This document shows, piece by piece, positions 21,135-31,003 of a stretch of DNA of 64,000 bases. Origin of the DNA: Methanomicrobiaceae archaeon (GTDB taxonomy: Archaea; Halobacteriota; Methanomicrobia; Methanomicrobiales; Methanomicrobiaceae); NCBI GenBank assembly GCA_016926855.1, contig JAFGNT010000018.1:213990-277989 (forward strand), read 5' to 3'. The notes beneath the pieces are model-generated. The model did not search any database, was not told the origin of the DNA, and saw only the letters and a program-made list of their open reading frames with translations. A program made the position numbers and the translations under genes. How positions within the stretch are numbered: the stretch's first letter is position 1; every line of letters starts with the position of its first letter.

Positions 21135-21176
21135 TGCCAGTACCTCCCTGGCGGGCAGGGCCCACCCACCTTTTTT

Positions 21177-21737
21177 ATGCCGCTTCACTCCATACTGGTC
21201 ATGCACCGGCGGGAGAGGGATCCGCGTGCCCGGCTGATGGCGGACCGGACGAAACGTCAGGAAGAAAATTTCCGGATACTGGTGGCACAGCTCACACATG
21301 AATCCATTTCGTACCGTGTAAAGGCTGCGGAGGCACTCGGACGTATCGGTGATCCGGAGGCCCTGGAGCCGCTCCTCGCCTGCCTTGACGATCCCGAGAC
21401 TGACGTCCAGTGGGTGGCGGCACGGGCACTCGGTACCCTGAAGGATACGCGGGCAGGGCCCGCCCTGATCTCCCTGCTCGGGCGACGGGATCGATGGGTC
21501 CGGCAGGGATCGGCATGGGCTCTCGGCGAGCTTGAAGATCCGTGTGCTATCGAACCGCTCGGGACACTTCTCTCGGATCCGAAAAAGGATGTGCGCATCA
21601 CTGTTGCCGAAGCCCTCGGTAAAATCGGGAATGTCCGGGCCGAACCCGCCCTCCGGATTGCACTGCAGGACGAAGAACCGGATGTCAGGGCTGCGGTCCG
21701 GGCCGCCCTGCGGCGTATCGGGATTTCACCCGAGTGA
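21177..21737 (+). CDS. HEAT-repeat protein
   Basis: 186 aa; RVKAAEALGRIGDPEALEPLLACLDDPETDVQWVAARALG repeats; alternative start 21201. Confidence 0.82.
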   Translation: MPLHSILVMHRRERDPRARLMADRTKRQEENFRILVAQLTHESISYRVKAAEALGRIGDPEALEPLLACLDDPETDVQWVAARALGTLKDTRAGPALISLLGRRDRWVRQGSAWALGELEDPCAIEPLGTLLSDPKKDVRITVAEALGKIGNVRAEPALRIALQDEEPDVRAAVRAALRRIGISPE

Positions 21738-21951
21738 ATCGTTTCATTCTCCCGGCCTCGCGGCATCCTTGTCGGGGCACTCAGGATTGCACGGGACGGC
21801 CCTCACAGGCCGCCCTGAGGCAATTTTCGATCATCTTTTTATAGGAAACGCCGATCAGGTATACTCATTGAGTGAAATACGGTGATATTCCGGTGTATTG
21901 TCAGGAGAGAAACGATAATACCGATTTTCGGAAATAACGGGGTGAGATGCC

Positions 21952-23436
21952 ATGGTACACTATCGATGTGATATCTGCAATGTATTTGAATACGATTCCG
22001 AACGGGGGAATTCCCTTACGGACATACTTCCCGGCACAGAACCGGATCGGTTCCCCGACTCATGGGCATGCCCGATCTGCGCATCCGATAAAACGCACCT
22101 GAAACCGGTGAGTGAGATGCACCGGGCAAGCTCCGAACAGGAGATCACCTGCCCCGTCTGCGGTGCCAAGCACACGATCACGATCTCATATGCAGAGAAA
22201 AAGGATCTCGCCGGGTACCTGGGCACGTGGGCGCGTAAATCTGATGAACTTGAGACGGACATGACAGCGATTCATGCCATATCAGCAACGGGAGCTGCGG
22301 TCAGTGAGCCGATGCGAACCAGAAAACCCGTCATTTCCTGGGATGACATCCTGATAAAAGGTGCCCAGCTGGCAAAAATTCCGCTCAACGCCGACGAACC
22401 CGTTACCACCCGGACCGTCATCGGCCCCGCTGCGGCGCGGCCGCTCGTGATCGAGACGCCGATTTATATCACCCACATGTCCTTCGGTGCACTTTCCCGG
22501 GAAGTCAAAATCGCACTGGCAGGCGGGAGCGCATCGGTACAAACGGCAATCGGATCGGGAGAGGGAGGAATTCTTGAGGAGGAGCGGGAAGCTGCGTACC
22601 GCTATATTTTTGAATACGTCCCGAATCGCTATTCCGTCACACCGGAAAATCTCGTATCAGCCGATGCCGTCGAAATCAAGATTGGCCAGTCCAGCAAACC
22701 GGGCATGGGAGGGCATCTCCCGGCCGAGAAGGTTACGCCGGAGATAGCCGCCCTCAGGGGATTTCCGGAAGGCCACGACATTGTCAGCCCCGCACACTTT
22801 GAGGACATCCTCACCCCGGACGACCTGAAGAAAAAAGTGGCGTGGCTGCGGGAGATGTCGGGTGGCAGGCCAATCGGGATCAAGTTCGCCGCAGGGAATA
22901 TCGAGCAGGATATGGAGGTCGCGGTCTTCGCCGAGCCCGATTTCATCACGATCGACGGGCGGCCCGGCGGTACGGGAGCCTCCCCGAGGTTTGTCAAGGA
23001 TGCCACCGGAATACCCACCCTCTTTGCACTCCACAGGGCACGGCGATTCCTTGATGACCGTGGACGTGCGAATATATCGCTCGTTATCACCGGCGGTCTC
23101 CGGGTATCCTCCGATTTTGCCAAAGCGCTCGCCCTCGGTGCGGATGCGATCGCCATCGGCACCGCCGCTCTGATGGCCTGCGCCTGCCAGCAGTACCGCC
23201 TCTGCAACACCGGCACATGCCCCGTCGGGGTGACCACCCATAATCCGGAGCTCAGGAAACGCCTTGATGTTGCCATATCGGCCCGGAAACTCGAGCATTT
23301 TCTCCGGGTTTCAACCGAGGACCTGAAGGACTTCGCACGCCTGACCGGCAACCGCGACGTCCACGGGCTTACTGTATCGGATCTCTGCACCGTGAACTCG
23401 GAGATCTCAGGGCATACGACAATCAAACACGTGTGA
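21952..23436 (+). CDS. Rubredoxin-glutamate synthase (FMN domain) fusion protein
   Basis: N-terminal YRCDICNVFEYD...WACPICASDKTHLKP rubredoxin-like; FITIDGRPGGTGASPRFVKD; CQQYRLCNTGTCPVGVTTHNP. Confidence 0.87.
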   Translation: MVHYRCDICNVFEYDSERGNSLTDILPGTEPDRFPDSWACPICASDKTHLKPVSEMHRASSEQEITCPVCGAKHTITISYAEKKDLAGYLGTWARKSDELETDMTAIHAISATGAAVSEPMRTRKPVISWDDILIKGAQLAKIPLNADEPVTTRTVIGPAAARPLVIETPIYITHMSFGALSREVKIALAGGSASVQTAIGSGEGGILEEEREAAYRYIFEYVPNRYSVTPENLVSADAVEIKIGQSSKPGMGGHLPAEKVTPEIAALRGFPEGHDIVSPAHFEDILTPDDLKKKVAWLREMSGGRPIGIKFAAGNIEQDMEVAVFAEPDFITIDGRPGGTGASPRFVKDATGIPTLFALHRARRFLDDRGRANISLVITGGLRVSSDFAKALALGADAIAIGTAALMACACQQYRLCNTGTCPVGVTTHNPELRKRLDVAISARKLEHFLRVSTEDLKDFARLTGNRDVHGLTVSDLCTVNSEISGHTTIKHV

Positions 23437-23521
23437 GAAGAGCCTCCCGGGAAGCCCGGGCATCCTGCCCGCCTGCTTCACCCGGATATAATATTTTTGG
23501 CCGCCCGCTTGGATCCCCTGA

Positions 23522-23947
23522 TCAGGGTGCGTGCCCTTCGACCCAGCGCGTGCCGTCGGAGCGGTGCTCTTTCTTCCAGATAGGGACAAATTCCTTGATC
23601 CGGTCAATAATGAACTCGCAGCCGAGGAATGATTCTTTACGGTGGGCGGCAGCGGCGACGATAACCACAATCGTTTCACCAAGGGCAAGTTTCCCGAAAC
23701 GGTGCATGATGTCCACCGAGGAGAGCCCGAACTTCGTTTTCGCCTCCTCAGCAATCTGCAGAAGATCGGACTGCGCTGCTTCTTCAAATACCTCCAGTTC
23801 AAGGGACTCTATGCCGTCGTCCCGGACCGTGCCGACAAAAGCGACAATTCCTCCGACATTTTGCCGTTTTGCGGCCTCGATCATCCTACCCGCATCAATC
23901 GGTTCCGTGGTAAGCCCTATCATTGCTGTATACTCCTGCTTTTTCAT
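23522..23947 (-). CDS. moaE: Molybdopterin synthase catalytic subunit
   Basis: GGIVAFVGTVRD; IMHRFGKLALGETIVVIVAAAAHRKESFLGCEFIIDRIKEFVPIWKKE. Confidence 0.93.
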   Translation of the reverse strand: MKKQEYTAMIGLTTEPIDAGRMIEAAKRQNVGGIVAFVGTVRDDGIESLELEVFEEAAQSDLLQIAEEAKTKFGLSSVDIMHRFGKLALGETIVVIVAAAAHRKESFLGCEFIIDRIKEFVPIWKKEHRSDGTRWVEGHAP

Positions 23948-24222
23948 CCGCCCGCAACCGGCGGATAGACAACGACCTCGTCTCCCTCCCGGAGGACTTC
24001 CCCGTCTGCTGACGCATGGCCGATGCGTGAGCCGTTTTTCATCAGGACAACATAGCGGTGCAGGACTCCGCCCTGTTCATAGAGGGCGCCCGGCCCTTCC
24101 GGCGACAGGGCTGCAAACTCTGCCAGCGCCCCCGCAAGCGTCGTGCCGTCCGGAACCGAAAGCTCGGTTTCTTCCCCGAATATTTCCCGAAACCGTGCAA
24201 ACGCCCGAATCCGTATTTTCAT
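23944..24222 (-). CDS. moaD: MoaD/ubiquitin-like small sulfur carrier
   Basis: MKIRIRAFARFREIFGEETELSVPDGTTL...VVVYPPVAGG; C-terminal GG. Confidence 0.88.
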   Translation of the reverse strand: MKIRIRAFARFREIFGEETELSVPDGTTLAGALAEFAALSPEGPGALYEQGGVLHRYVVLMKNGSRIGHASADGEVLREGDEVVVYPPVAGG

Positions 24223-24238
24223 CGTATCGTATTCTCCG

Positions 24239-24970
24239 TTAAATCCTTCCTGCTTCGCCGCAGTCCCTGCACGCCGCATCGCGGGTGAGGGGTATCTCGT
24301 ACAGCGTCGTCGACAGCCCGTTCCAGAGCATGAGCCGGTTTTCAAGAAGGGGGCCGGCACCGGTGAGGTACTTTGCCACCTCATTCGCCTGGATCGTGCC
24401 GATGATCCCCGCCGTCGTTCCGAAAACCGGCGTGGCCTCTTCCGGAGGCGGTTTTGGGAAGATGCACCGGAGACAGGCGGTCTTTCCGGGAATAATTGTC
24501 GTCACCTGCCCGTCGAACCCGCGTAGTGCACCATGGACAAGAGGGATTTTCTGGTCGCATGCGGCACGGTTGAGAGCGTACCTGACAGTAAAATTATCTG
24601 TGGCATCCACAATGATGTCAGCTCCCCTGACGAGATCGGCTGCATTTTCCGCATCGATGGAGAGGTGGTGGGAGTCAATGCGGATTGCAGGATTCATCGC
24701 GATGAGTTTTTCCTCAGCCGAAACGGTTTTGCTCCTCCCGATGTCCCGCTCCCAGTGAATTACCTGCCGGTTGAGGTTCGTGCGGTCGACGACGTCGCGA
24801 TCAATGATGCGGAGGCAGCCGATACCGGCAGCGGTGAGATACATCGCAACCGGAGACCCGAGTCCGCCTGCACCAGCAATGACCACCAGCGCCTCTGAGA
24901 GGCGTTTTTGTCCATCCTCGCCGATCACAGGCGCCTGCCGCAGATACCGTTCCCCGTCAGTCACTATCAT
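24239..24970 (-). CDS. ThiF/MoeB/HesA-type E1-like adenylyltransferase
   Basis: ERYLRQAPVIGEDGQKRL, GAGGLGSPVAMYL, DATDNFTVRYALNRAA; start at ATG 24970. Confidence 0.92.
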   Translation of the reverse strand: MIVTDGERYLRQAPVIGEDGQKRLSEALVVIAGAGGLGSPVAMYLTAAGIGCLRIIDRDVVDRTNLNRQVIHWERDIGRSKTVSAEEKLIAMNPAIRIDSHHLSIDAENAADLVRGADIIVDATDNFTVRYALNRAACDQKIPLVHGALRGFDGQVTTIIPGKTACLRCIFPKPPPEEATPVFGTTAGIIGTIQANEVAKYLTGAGPLLENRLMLWNGLSTTLYEIPLTRDAACRDCGEAGRI

Positions 24971-25122
24971 ACCCACCAGGAGTCTCCCTGCCGGCGCTGG
25001 TATCCGGGCAGCACACCGCACCGCAGGAGCTGAATAAGAGTGATTTTTGGCATGAGTTAAGGATTGTGATAGGGCATGCCATCGGTCGTGGATGTCATTA
25101 TTCAGGATTTTTTCCTTCCCGG

Positions 25123-25797
25123 TCAATCGTGCGGATCGGCATCGATTCCCTGTTCCCGCGCGATTTCCCGTATCCGGAGGAGTGCCTTCCTGGCATCTTT
25201 CCGCTTCAGGTCCACGGCACCCGAACCGGCAAATGCAAGAAATCGCGCAATCACCTCGGGAGAAAGCGAACTCCGGGCCTGATCGCACACAGCCTTATAG
25301 GTACGGTCAGGGAAATACAGGGACTGTGCTGCCGACAGAAGCACACCAGCGGCGTGATGGTCGATAAACCCTTGCGTTTCGGCCTCCGCAATGGTGCTCC
25401 TGATATTAACGAGGGGTTCGGAGAGGGGCACGTAACTCTCAGGGTCGAAGATCAGCGCCACTTCGTCATCCGAGACCAGTTCGCCGCTCCGAAACGCTTC
25501 ATATACCGCACCAGTCCCCTCCATGCCGAGAGTGTCGAGCTCCGCTGCACGGAGCGCACCCATGCTCGATGCACCGACAACGAGAACACCCGCCCGCAGC
25601 GCGGCAAGGATCTCGCGATGGCCGACCGAACAGTCCTGAAAGAAAACGCCGTCAATAATCCCGATTATCCGGGCGCCCTTCGTCACCGCGTGCGTGACAT
25701 CGCCGCGTTTCACGGGAGGACAGTAGCGGGCGCGGAGTATCGTACGCGCACGGGCAGGATCAAGGCTCGGGCCGAGAAATACAACGACGTCGTGCAT
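25123..25797 (-). CDS. tfuA: TfuA-related thioamidation protein (McrA thioglycine type)
   Basis: VVVFLGPSLDPARARTIL, IGIIDGVFFQ, GASSMGALRAAEL; overlaps the YcaO gene. Confidence 0.9.
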   Translation of the reverse strand: MHDVVVFLGPSLDPARARTILRARYCPPVKRGDVTHAVTKGARIIGIIDGVFFQDCSVGHREILAALRAGVLVVGASSMGALRAAELDTLGMEGTGAVYEAFRSGELVSDDEVALIFDPESYVPLSEPLVNIRSTIAEAETQGFIDHHAAGVLLSAAQSLYFPDRTYKAVCDQARSSLSPEVIARFLAFAGSGAVDLKRKDARKALLRIREIAREQGIDADPHD

Positions 25798-27013
25798 TCC
25801 TGCACCGCTCCCCCATCCGGTCCCGGTCAACAGCATAAACTTCGAGCCCGGGGACGATAACGCGGACTACCGGGATGCCGATCTCTTTTCGCGTCAGGTC
25901 GACCACGATGACCCGGTGAAGCCCCGCACGGCCGAGTGCACTGACAACGTGCCGGATGTCGGTGAGAAAGTCGTCGCTGTCAAAGGACGAGATCTCCTGA
26001 AACCGGACTTCACCCTGGCCATTGAACCAGTATCGGTTCATCCGTTTCGTGCGTTCGTATCCGAGCTGTTTCCTGAAGCCGGCGTCAGTAGTATCCTCCC
26101 GGGCGCCGTGAATCTGCGTAAGCCTGCTCTGCGCCACCTCCGTAAGGGCCCGGAGGAGGGCGATGCCCGCATTTGTATGGCTCCCCATCCCGATGGTCAG
26201 GAGAGAGGGGTCCCTGAGAAGAACGTCGTCCGCCACCGCAGCGATTGTCGGGATGCCGATATCGCTCGTGATATCCTTGATGACAACATCGACCGACGCA
26301 TCGGTGAAACGGTGCAGCAGGTCGGCCCCGATACCATCGGAAATCCCCTTTACAAGCGGTCCGGTATTCCGGGTCGCTTCGACAAGTGACCATGCGTCTC
26401 GCTCGATCACTTCCATGAGTGCGTGAAAGACCGCCTCTTCCCGGGTATTCCCGGACGCGAGTCCGTTTGTATTGGTGCGGAACAGCCGGTTTTCATGATT
26501 CATGGGATGGAAAACAGCGTGGGCGGGCACGAGTATCTCCTCGTCCAGAACGATATCCCAGCCTGTGACCCACGGCAGACTCCGGTGCGGATCTGCGCCG
26601 GGAGGGAGAATGAGATCCCCGGGATCGAGTGCATGCCTCTCCCGGCTAATCTCCCCGTATGCCGCGTGAATGACCGCATGATCGTGCAGTTCCCCCGAGA
26701 AACGCTCGATGCCCTCCATCACGGCCGAGACACGTGCTTCGACGGGTGTTGCCCCTTTTCCGTTGTAGACCGAAATAGCGCCGTCCTCTGCGGTCGGGCG
26801 GATGCTGGAAAAGACCGGAATCCCGATCCTGTCCAGGTTCGTGATGTCCGCGACACGCGTAATTCCCGCACGCGGCAACACCGCCTCCGCCCGGGCGAGG
26901 GTATCCTCGGGGGCGACCGCCCGCTGGGTTTCCACGCAGTAGTGCTTTTTGCATTCGGACAGCTTCATCTTCATCATCCCCGGACCGCTATCACTATTTT
27001 CTTTTCTTTCCAA
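25760..27013 (-). CDS. ycaO: YcaO-domain protein (McrA thioglycine type)
   Basis: GKGATPVEARVSAVMEGIERFSGE; TNTNGLASGNTREEAVFHALMEVIERDAWSL; GIALLRALTEVAQSRLTQIHGARED. Confidence 0.92.
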   Translation of the reverse strand: MERKENSDSGPGMMKMKLSECKKHYCVETQRAVAPEDTLARAEAVLPRAGITRVADITNLDRIGIPVFSSIRPTAEDGAISVYNGKGATPVEARVSAVMEGIERFSGELHDHAVIHAAYGEISRERHALDPGDLILPPGADPHRSLPWVTGWDIVLDEEILVPAHAVFHPMNHENRLFRTNTNGLASGNTREEAVFHALMEVIERDAWSLVEATRNTGPLVKGISDGIGADLLHRFTDASVDVVIKDITSDIGIPTIAAVADDVLLRDPSLLTIGMGSHTNAGIALLRALTEVAQSRLTQIHGAREDTTDAGFRKQLGYERTKRMNRYWFNGQGEVRFQEISSFDSDDFLTDIRHVVSALGRAGLHRVIVVDLTRKEIGIPVVRVIVPGLEVYAVDRDRMGERCRNARRRCISRPEP

Positions 27014-27049
27014 TGGGTAATTAATCTTTCACGGATTACGAATCCGCAC

Positions 27050-27457
27050 TCATTTATTGCGAATTTTAAACCCTGTTCCGTGAAATACCGCAATAAGCCG
27101 CGACCCCTCCAGGACCTCGACGCGAAAGAGCGAGGTGCCCGGCGTATCCTCCACTTTCACGGCAACCGCCGTAAGTGTCCCCGTTGCCGGTGCCAGATAC
27201 TGGATCGAGGCAGACACGGCGACTTCCGGTACGGACTCGAGATTGGCGGCTATCCCGAAAGCCTGGTCGGCAAGGGAGAATATTGCGCCTCCATGGATCG
27301 TGCCGTTCGGGTTGAGCTTTCCGGAGGGGTCCATGGTAACCCTGATCACGCCCTCCCCTGCGCTTTCGATTCGCATACCGTTCATAACAGCGAATTCACA
27401 CGAGTTGAAGACATCAATTTTTTCCTCGAGTGTCATGGACGGGTGGAAGAGAGTCAT
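27050..27457 (-). CDS. PaaI-family hotdog thioesterase
   Basis: GTIHGGAIFSLADQAFGIAAN. Confidence 0.85.
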   Translation of the reverse strand: MTLFHPSMTLEEKIDVFNSCEFAVMNGMRIESAGEGVIRVTMDPSGKLNPNGTIHGGAIFSLADQAFGIAANLESVPEVAVSASIQYLAPATGTLTAVAVKVEDTPGTSLFRVEVLEGSRLIAVFHGTGFKIRNK

Positions 27458-27571
27458 GAGCGTATCTCACATAACTATCTGCCTGATTGGACGTCATCTC
27501 CCAAATAAAGATCCCGGACCCGGGTGCCCGCCGCGGATTCTTTAAACGTGAAGCAACAACCGGTGACATAT

Positions 27572-28024
27572 ATGCAGTATGCAGAGTGCAGGGCAGGCAG
27601 GGTGTTTGTCCTGAGAATCGACGACGGAGAAGATATACTGGAAGTGCTCCGCGATTTCCTTATCGAAACGGGGGTTTCAGCAGCCGTGATCCAGATCATC
27701 GGTGCGCTCCGGGGCGGGATGATGGTCACCGGCCCGCGCGAGCCGGTGCTGCCTCCCGTGCCGGTGCGGGAAGAGATCGCCGGAGGATCGGAGCTGCTCG
27801 GGTTCGGAACCGTGTATCCCGGCGTGCAGGGGCCGGCCATTCACCTTCACGCCGCGACAGGCCGGGGCAGGGAGACCCGCACCGGGTGCGTCAGGGAAAC
27901 GGCACGCACCTATCTCGTCGTGGAGGCGATCATCACCGAACTCGTGGGTATCAACGCCGTCCGGGAACTCGATGAACGGACGGGGGTCACCCTTCCCGTC
28001 TTCCGCGAAGAAAAAGTGTTGTGA
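27572..28024 (+). CDS. PPC/DUF296-domain protein
   Basis: RVFVLRIDDGEDILEVLRDFLIETGVSAAVIQIIGAL...HLHAATGR. Confidence 0.8.
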   Translation: MQYAECRAGRVFVLRIDDGEDILEVLRDFLIETGVSAAVIQIIGALRGGMMVTGPREPVLPPVPVREEIAGGSELLGFGTVYPGVQGPAIHLHAATGRGRETRTGCVRETARTYLVVEAIITELVGINAVRELDERTGVTLPVFREEKVL

Positions 28025-28031
28025 GGGACGT

Positions 28032-28892
28032 TTGCGTATCATATGCCTCGGTGCCGAGTCCCTCGGGGCACGGTCGGCGGCCTGTTTGGTGGAGAGCGGA
28101 AGTCGGCGTATTCTTATTGATCCCGGCGTCGCTCTCGGGCCGCGCCGGTGCGGCCTGCCACCGCATCCCCGCGAACAGGAGGCGTCCCGGAGCATCAGGT
28201 CGGATATTTGCGACGCGGCAGCCCGCGCTACGGACATTGTTGTCAGCCATTACCACGGAGACCATGTCCCGCTCGCGCACCCCGATCCCTCCCAGATTGC
28301 AATTGCCGACATCCCTCTCCGGACGGGTGTGCACTTCTGGTGCAAGGGTCCGGACGGCCTCTCCCGGCAGTCACAGGCGCGGCGTGATGACCTCGTACGC
28401 TGCTGGGGACCTGCAGCCGCACAGCCGGCGGAGGGTCGCGGCGATCACATCCTCTGCTGCTCGCCTCCCGTCCCCCACGGCATCCCGTATGGACGGGGCG
28501 GTGCCGTCATGATGACGTGCATCACGGATGAAAACGAGCGGTTTGTCCATGCCTCGGACATCCAGCTGTTAAACGACGAGGCGATCGACCAGATCTGCCG
28601 GTGGCGCCCGACAGTCGTGTTTGCATCAGGTCCGCCCCTCTCCATAACCGCCATACATCAGGAGGAACGCGAGAGTGCGGCCGCACGTGCACGGACGGTG
28701 CTCCGCTTCGCCCACACGCTCATCCTCGACCACCATCTTCTGCGCTCCGCCGAAGGTCGGTTCTGGCTCCGGGATACCGCGGAGGGTAAAGGGGGCAGAA
28801 TTGTCTCAGCGGCTGAATTCATGGGCCGAATACCGCTCCTACTCGAAGCATCGCGTGCCCGTCTGTATCAGGAAGAACCGGCAGGCTCCTGA
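28032..28892 (+). CDS. UPF0282-like MBL-fold hydrolase
   Basis: RIICLGAESLGARSAACLVE...IDPGVALGPRRCGLPPHP; VVSHYHGDHVPL; probable TTG start at 28032. Confidence 0.78.
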   Translation: MRIICLGAESLGARSAACLVESGSRRILIDPGVALGPRRCGLPPHPREQEASRSIRSDICDAAARATDIVVSHYHGDHVPLAHPDPSQIAIADIPLRTGVHFWCKGPDGLSRQSQARRDDLVRCWGPAAAQPAEGRGDHILCCSPPVPHGIPYGRGGAVMMTCITDENERFVHASDIQLLNDEAIDQICRWRPTVVFASGPPLSITAIHQEERESAAARARTVLRFAHTLILDHHLLRSAEGRFWLRDTAEGKGGRIVSAAEFMGRIPLLLEASRARLYQEEPAGS

Positions 28893-28904
28893 CCGCATTC
28901 CGGC

Positions 28905-29570
28905 TCAAAGCCAGCCCATGCTGCTCCAGTGTTCGTAGTCATGCGCCCACTCGTCCTTCCGGGACGTGACAAGCTGCCGGAAATGCTCGCGCATAGCTTC
29001 ATGGGCGACATCCTGTTCGGGATCTTTCATCTTTGTGCGGATTGCCTGACCCAGTATGCCGCCAAGATGCTTTGCCTCGGCAACCGTATCATCAGGCACG
29101 TCCGGCTGCCCCATCATGAGCTCGCCGAGACCCCCGACAATCGTGGCGCCCATTAAAAAGAGCGTCTCGTTCATATAGGTGGTGACCTCGTCGGCATGCG
29201 ATCCGCCTGCAGTGCAGACGGAGCACCCGTATTTTCCCGTCAGTAGCTGGCAGTGAATGCCATCGGCGAGCCGGTCGAAGAATGTCTTCATCTGGGCCGT
29301 TACCGAGTTAATATAATTGGGAGAACCCAGCACGATGCCGTCAGCGCCGGCAATTCGATCGAGCATATCCACCATATCGTCGATATGCGGGCATTCCCCT
29401 GTTGCATAACATGCTCCGCATGCGTCGCAGTAGTCGATGTCCAGCGCACAGAGATCCACGAATTCCACGTCAGCGCCCGCGTCCCCGGCACCCTCAAGGA
29501 CCGCTTCCACCAGTTTCCCCGTGTTGCTCGCATCGCCCCGCGGGCTCGCATTTATTCCAAGAACCTTCAT
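28905..29570 (-). CDS. Flavodoxin-fold NADPH-dependent FMN reductase / iron-sulfur flavoprotein
   Basis: MKVLGINASPRGDASNTGKLVEAVLEGA; CDACGACYATGECPHIDDM; GSPNYINSVTAQMKTFFDR. Confidence 0.9.
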   Translation of the reverse strand: MKVLGINASPRGDASNTGKLVEAVLEGAGDAGADVEFVDLCALDIDYCDACGACYATGECPHIDDMVDMLDRIAGADGIVLGSPNYINSVTAQMKTFFDRLADGIHCQLLTGKYGCSVCTAGGSHADEVTTYMNETLFLMGATIVGGLGELMMGQPDVPDDTVAEAKHLGGILGQAIRTKMKDPEQDVAHEAMREHFRQLVTSRKDEWAHDYEHWSSMGWL

Positions 29571-29624
29571 AGTAATCCTCACCTCTCTGTAGGGTTGGAA
29601 TTTCCCGTTTAAGCAGATTCGCAT

Positions 29625-30338
29625 TTATTCCGATAAATGCTCACTAATCCGGTCCGGCCCCCCCCGTGGCCGCAGGAGACGGGCGGCCTCCCCCACACGC
29701 TTCAATCCCCCCTCGAGAAAAATAATGCCGAGTACCGATTCGACCAGCGTGCCCTTCAGGTGATCGCGATCCGCTTCGGATTCCTCATCCCCAAAACGGA
29801 TGCAGTGATGGTACAGACCCCATCGGTCGGAAAGGCGTGCCATGTTGGCATTACTCTCGTACCGCTGCCTTTCTTTCGTCAGGGAACCGGCTTTCCGGAT
29901 ATCCTGACTCCAGATCTCCGGAAGAACGCCAATCTTCAGTGCTGCATCGCCAATCCAGGCAAGTGTTGCCGCTGCATCGGAAAGCCCGGCCATCTGCTCG
30001 AGCTCCTCCGTTGTCAGCGTGCATTCCCCTGTTTCCCGGAAATGGACCTCGATTTCTGCAAACAGGTTGCGCGTGCTGGGTTGAAACATCGCAAGAACGA
30101 CAAGGTCGTTGTGGGTCAGCGGATACCCGATATCCGCCTCAATAGCAGGGATCACCGCGGACCTGACGGCAGCAATCGAAGACGCGATATAATCAAGCAT
30201 ACTGAGCCACCGGGCTGCCTTGCCGCGATCATGTGACCGGTTTTCGGGGAGAGATGACAGATACCGGGCAATCCCCTGCTGCAACGACAGGATGCGTCCC
30301 CCGATGTCAATAGGCTCCCATGCGAGCGTCCTGTGCAT
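29625..30338 (-). CDS. RNase III-fold protein (Mini-III-like)
   Basis: LAWIGDAALKIGVLPEIW...LTKERQRYESNANMARL...HLKGTLVESVLGIIFLEGG. Confidence 0.7.
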   Translation of the reverse strand: MHRTLAWEPIDIGGRILSLQQGIARYLSSLPENRSHDRGKAARWLSMLDYIASSIAAVRSAVIPAIEADIGYPLTHNDLVVLAMFQPSTRNLFAEIEVHFRETGECTLTTEELEQMAGLSDAAATLAWIGDAALKIGVLPEIWSQDIRKAGSLTKERQRYESNANMARLSDRWGLYHHCIRFGDEESEADRDHLKGTLVESVLGIIFLEGGLKRVGEAARLLRPRGGPDRISEHLSE

Positions 30339-31003
30339 GCATCAACCTCCCCTCCGGGTCGTGGTACTATGCCAGACCAACCGATACCCGAGCAGTACGA
30401 AATCATATGCGCGCAGGTGATATTTAACTCGATGTGTGCGGATTTATAAAGGAAATTTACAAGAAAATTATTTATAGTATTAGTGCATAGGGGGGTATGC
30501 CTCGGGAGGGAAATCCTTCGACGGATATGGCCATGAAAGCTGGGAGTCAAAGGCACCACCGGCGAGAGGCCTTGACACCGCAATCATGGCATACACATGT
30601 TCAATGTACATATCAGCCATGACACAACGGGTGCACGGGACATAAACGGTATACCCGTGGACGACATAGACGTCGACTCATGGCTTCGAAATGAAATGTA
30701 CAACAAACATGCTGCCACGATGCATAACACTCCTCCGGTTGAAGCGGCATACAACCGGCGGCATTGCAGGTGATGCGTCTTGGTGCCGAAAATAGTATGT
30801 CGGACGGAGAGTATTCTTCCGGGGTACAGCTGTTTTCATACGATGGATGTTTGGATCTCCATAGAACGTTCCCACTGATTCGGACTCCGCCACGATCCCG
30901 GAGCCGTACCGGAAGGAGAAGGAGAAGCGGGCGCGATAAGGAATCACCCTGCCGCCGCGGGGATACGAATTCAGGTATTCGGATAAAACGGCGGGGGAGG
31001 GGA

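Noticed and set aside
20316-21299. 327-aa ORF antisense to the NSS transporter
   Set aside because: Shadow ORF, highly charged composition typical of reverse-strand TM genes
30678-30680. Selenocysteine at the TGA in the region after acs
   Set aside because: No SECIS-like element recognised, no known selenoprotein similarity; decay or non-coding is simpler
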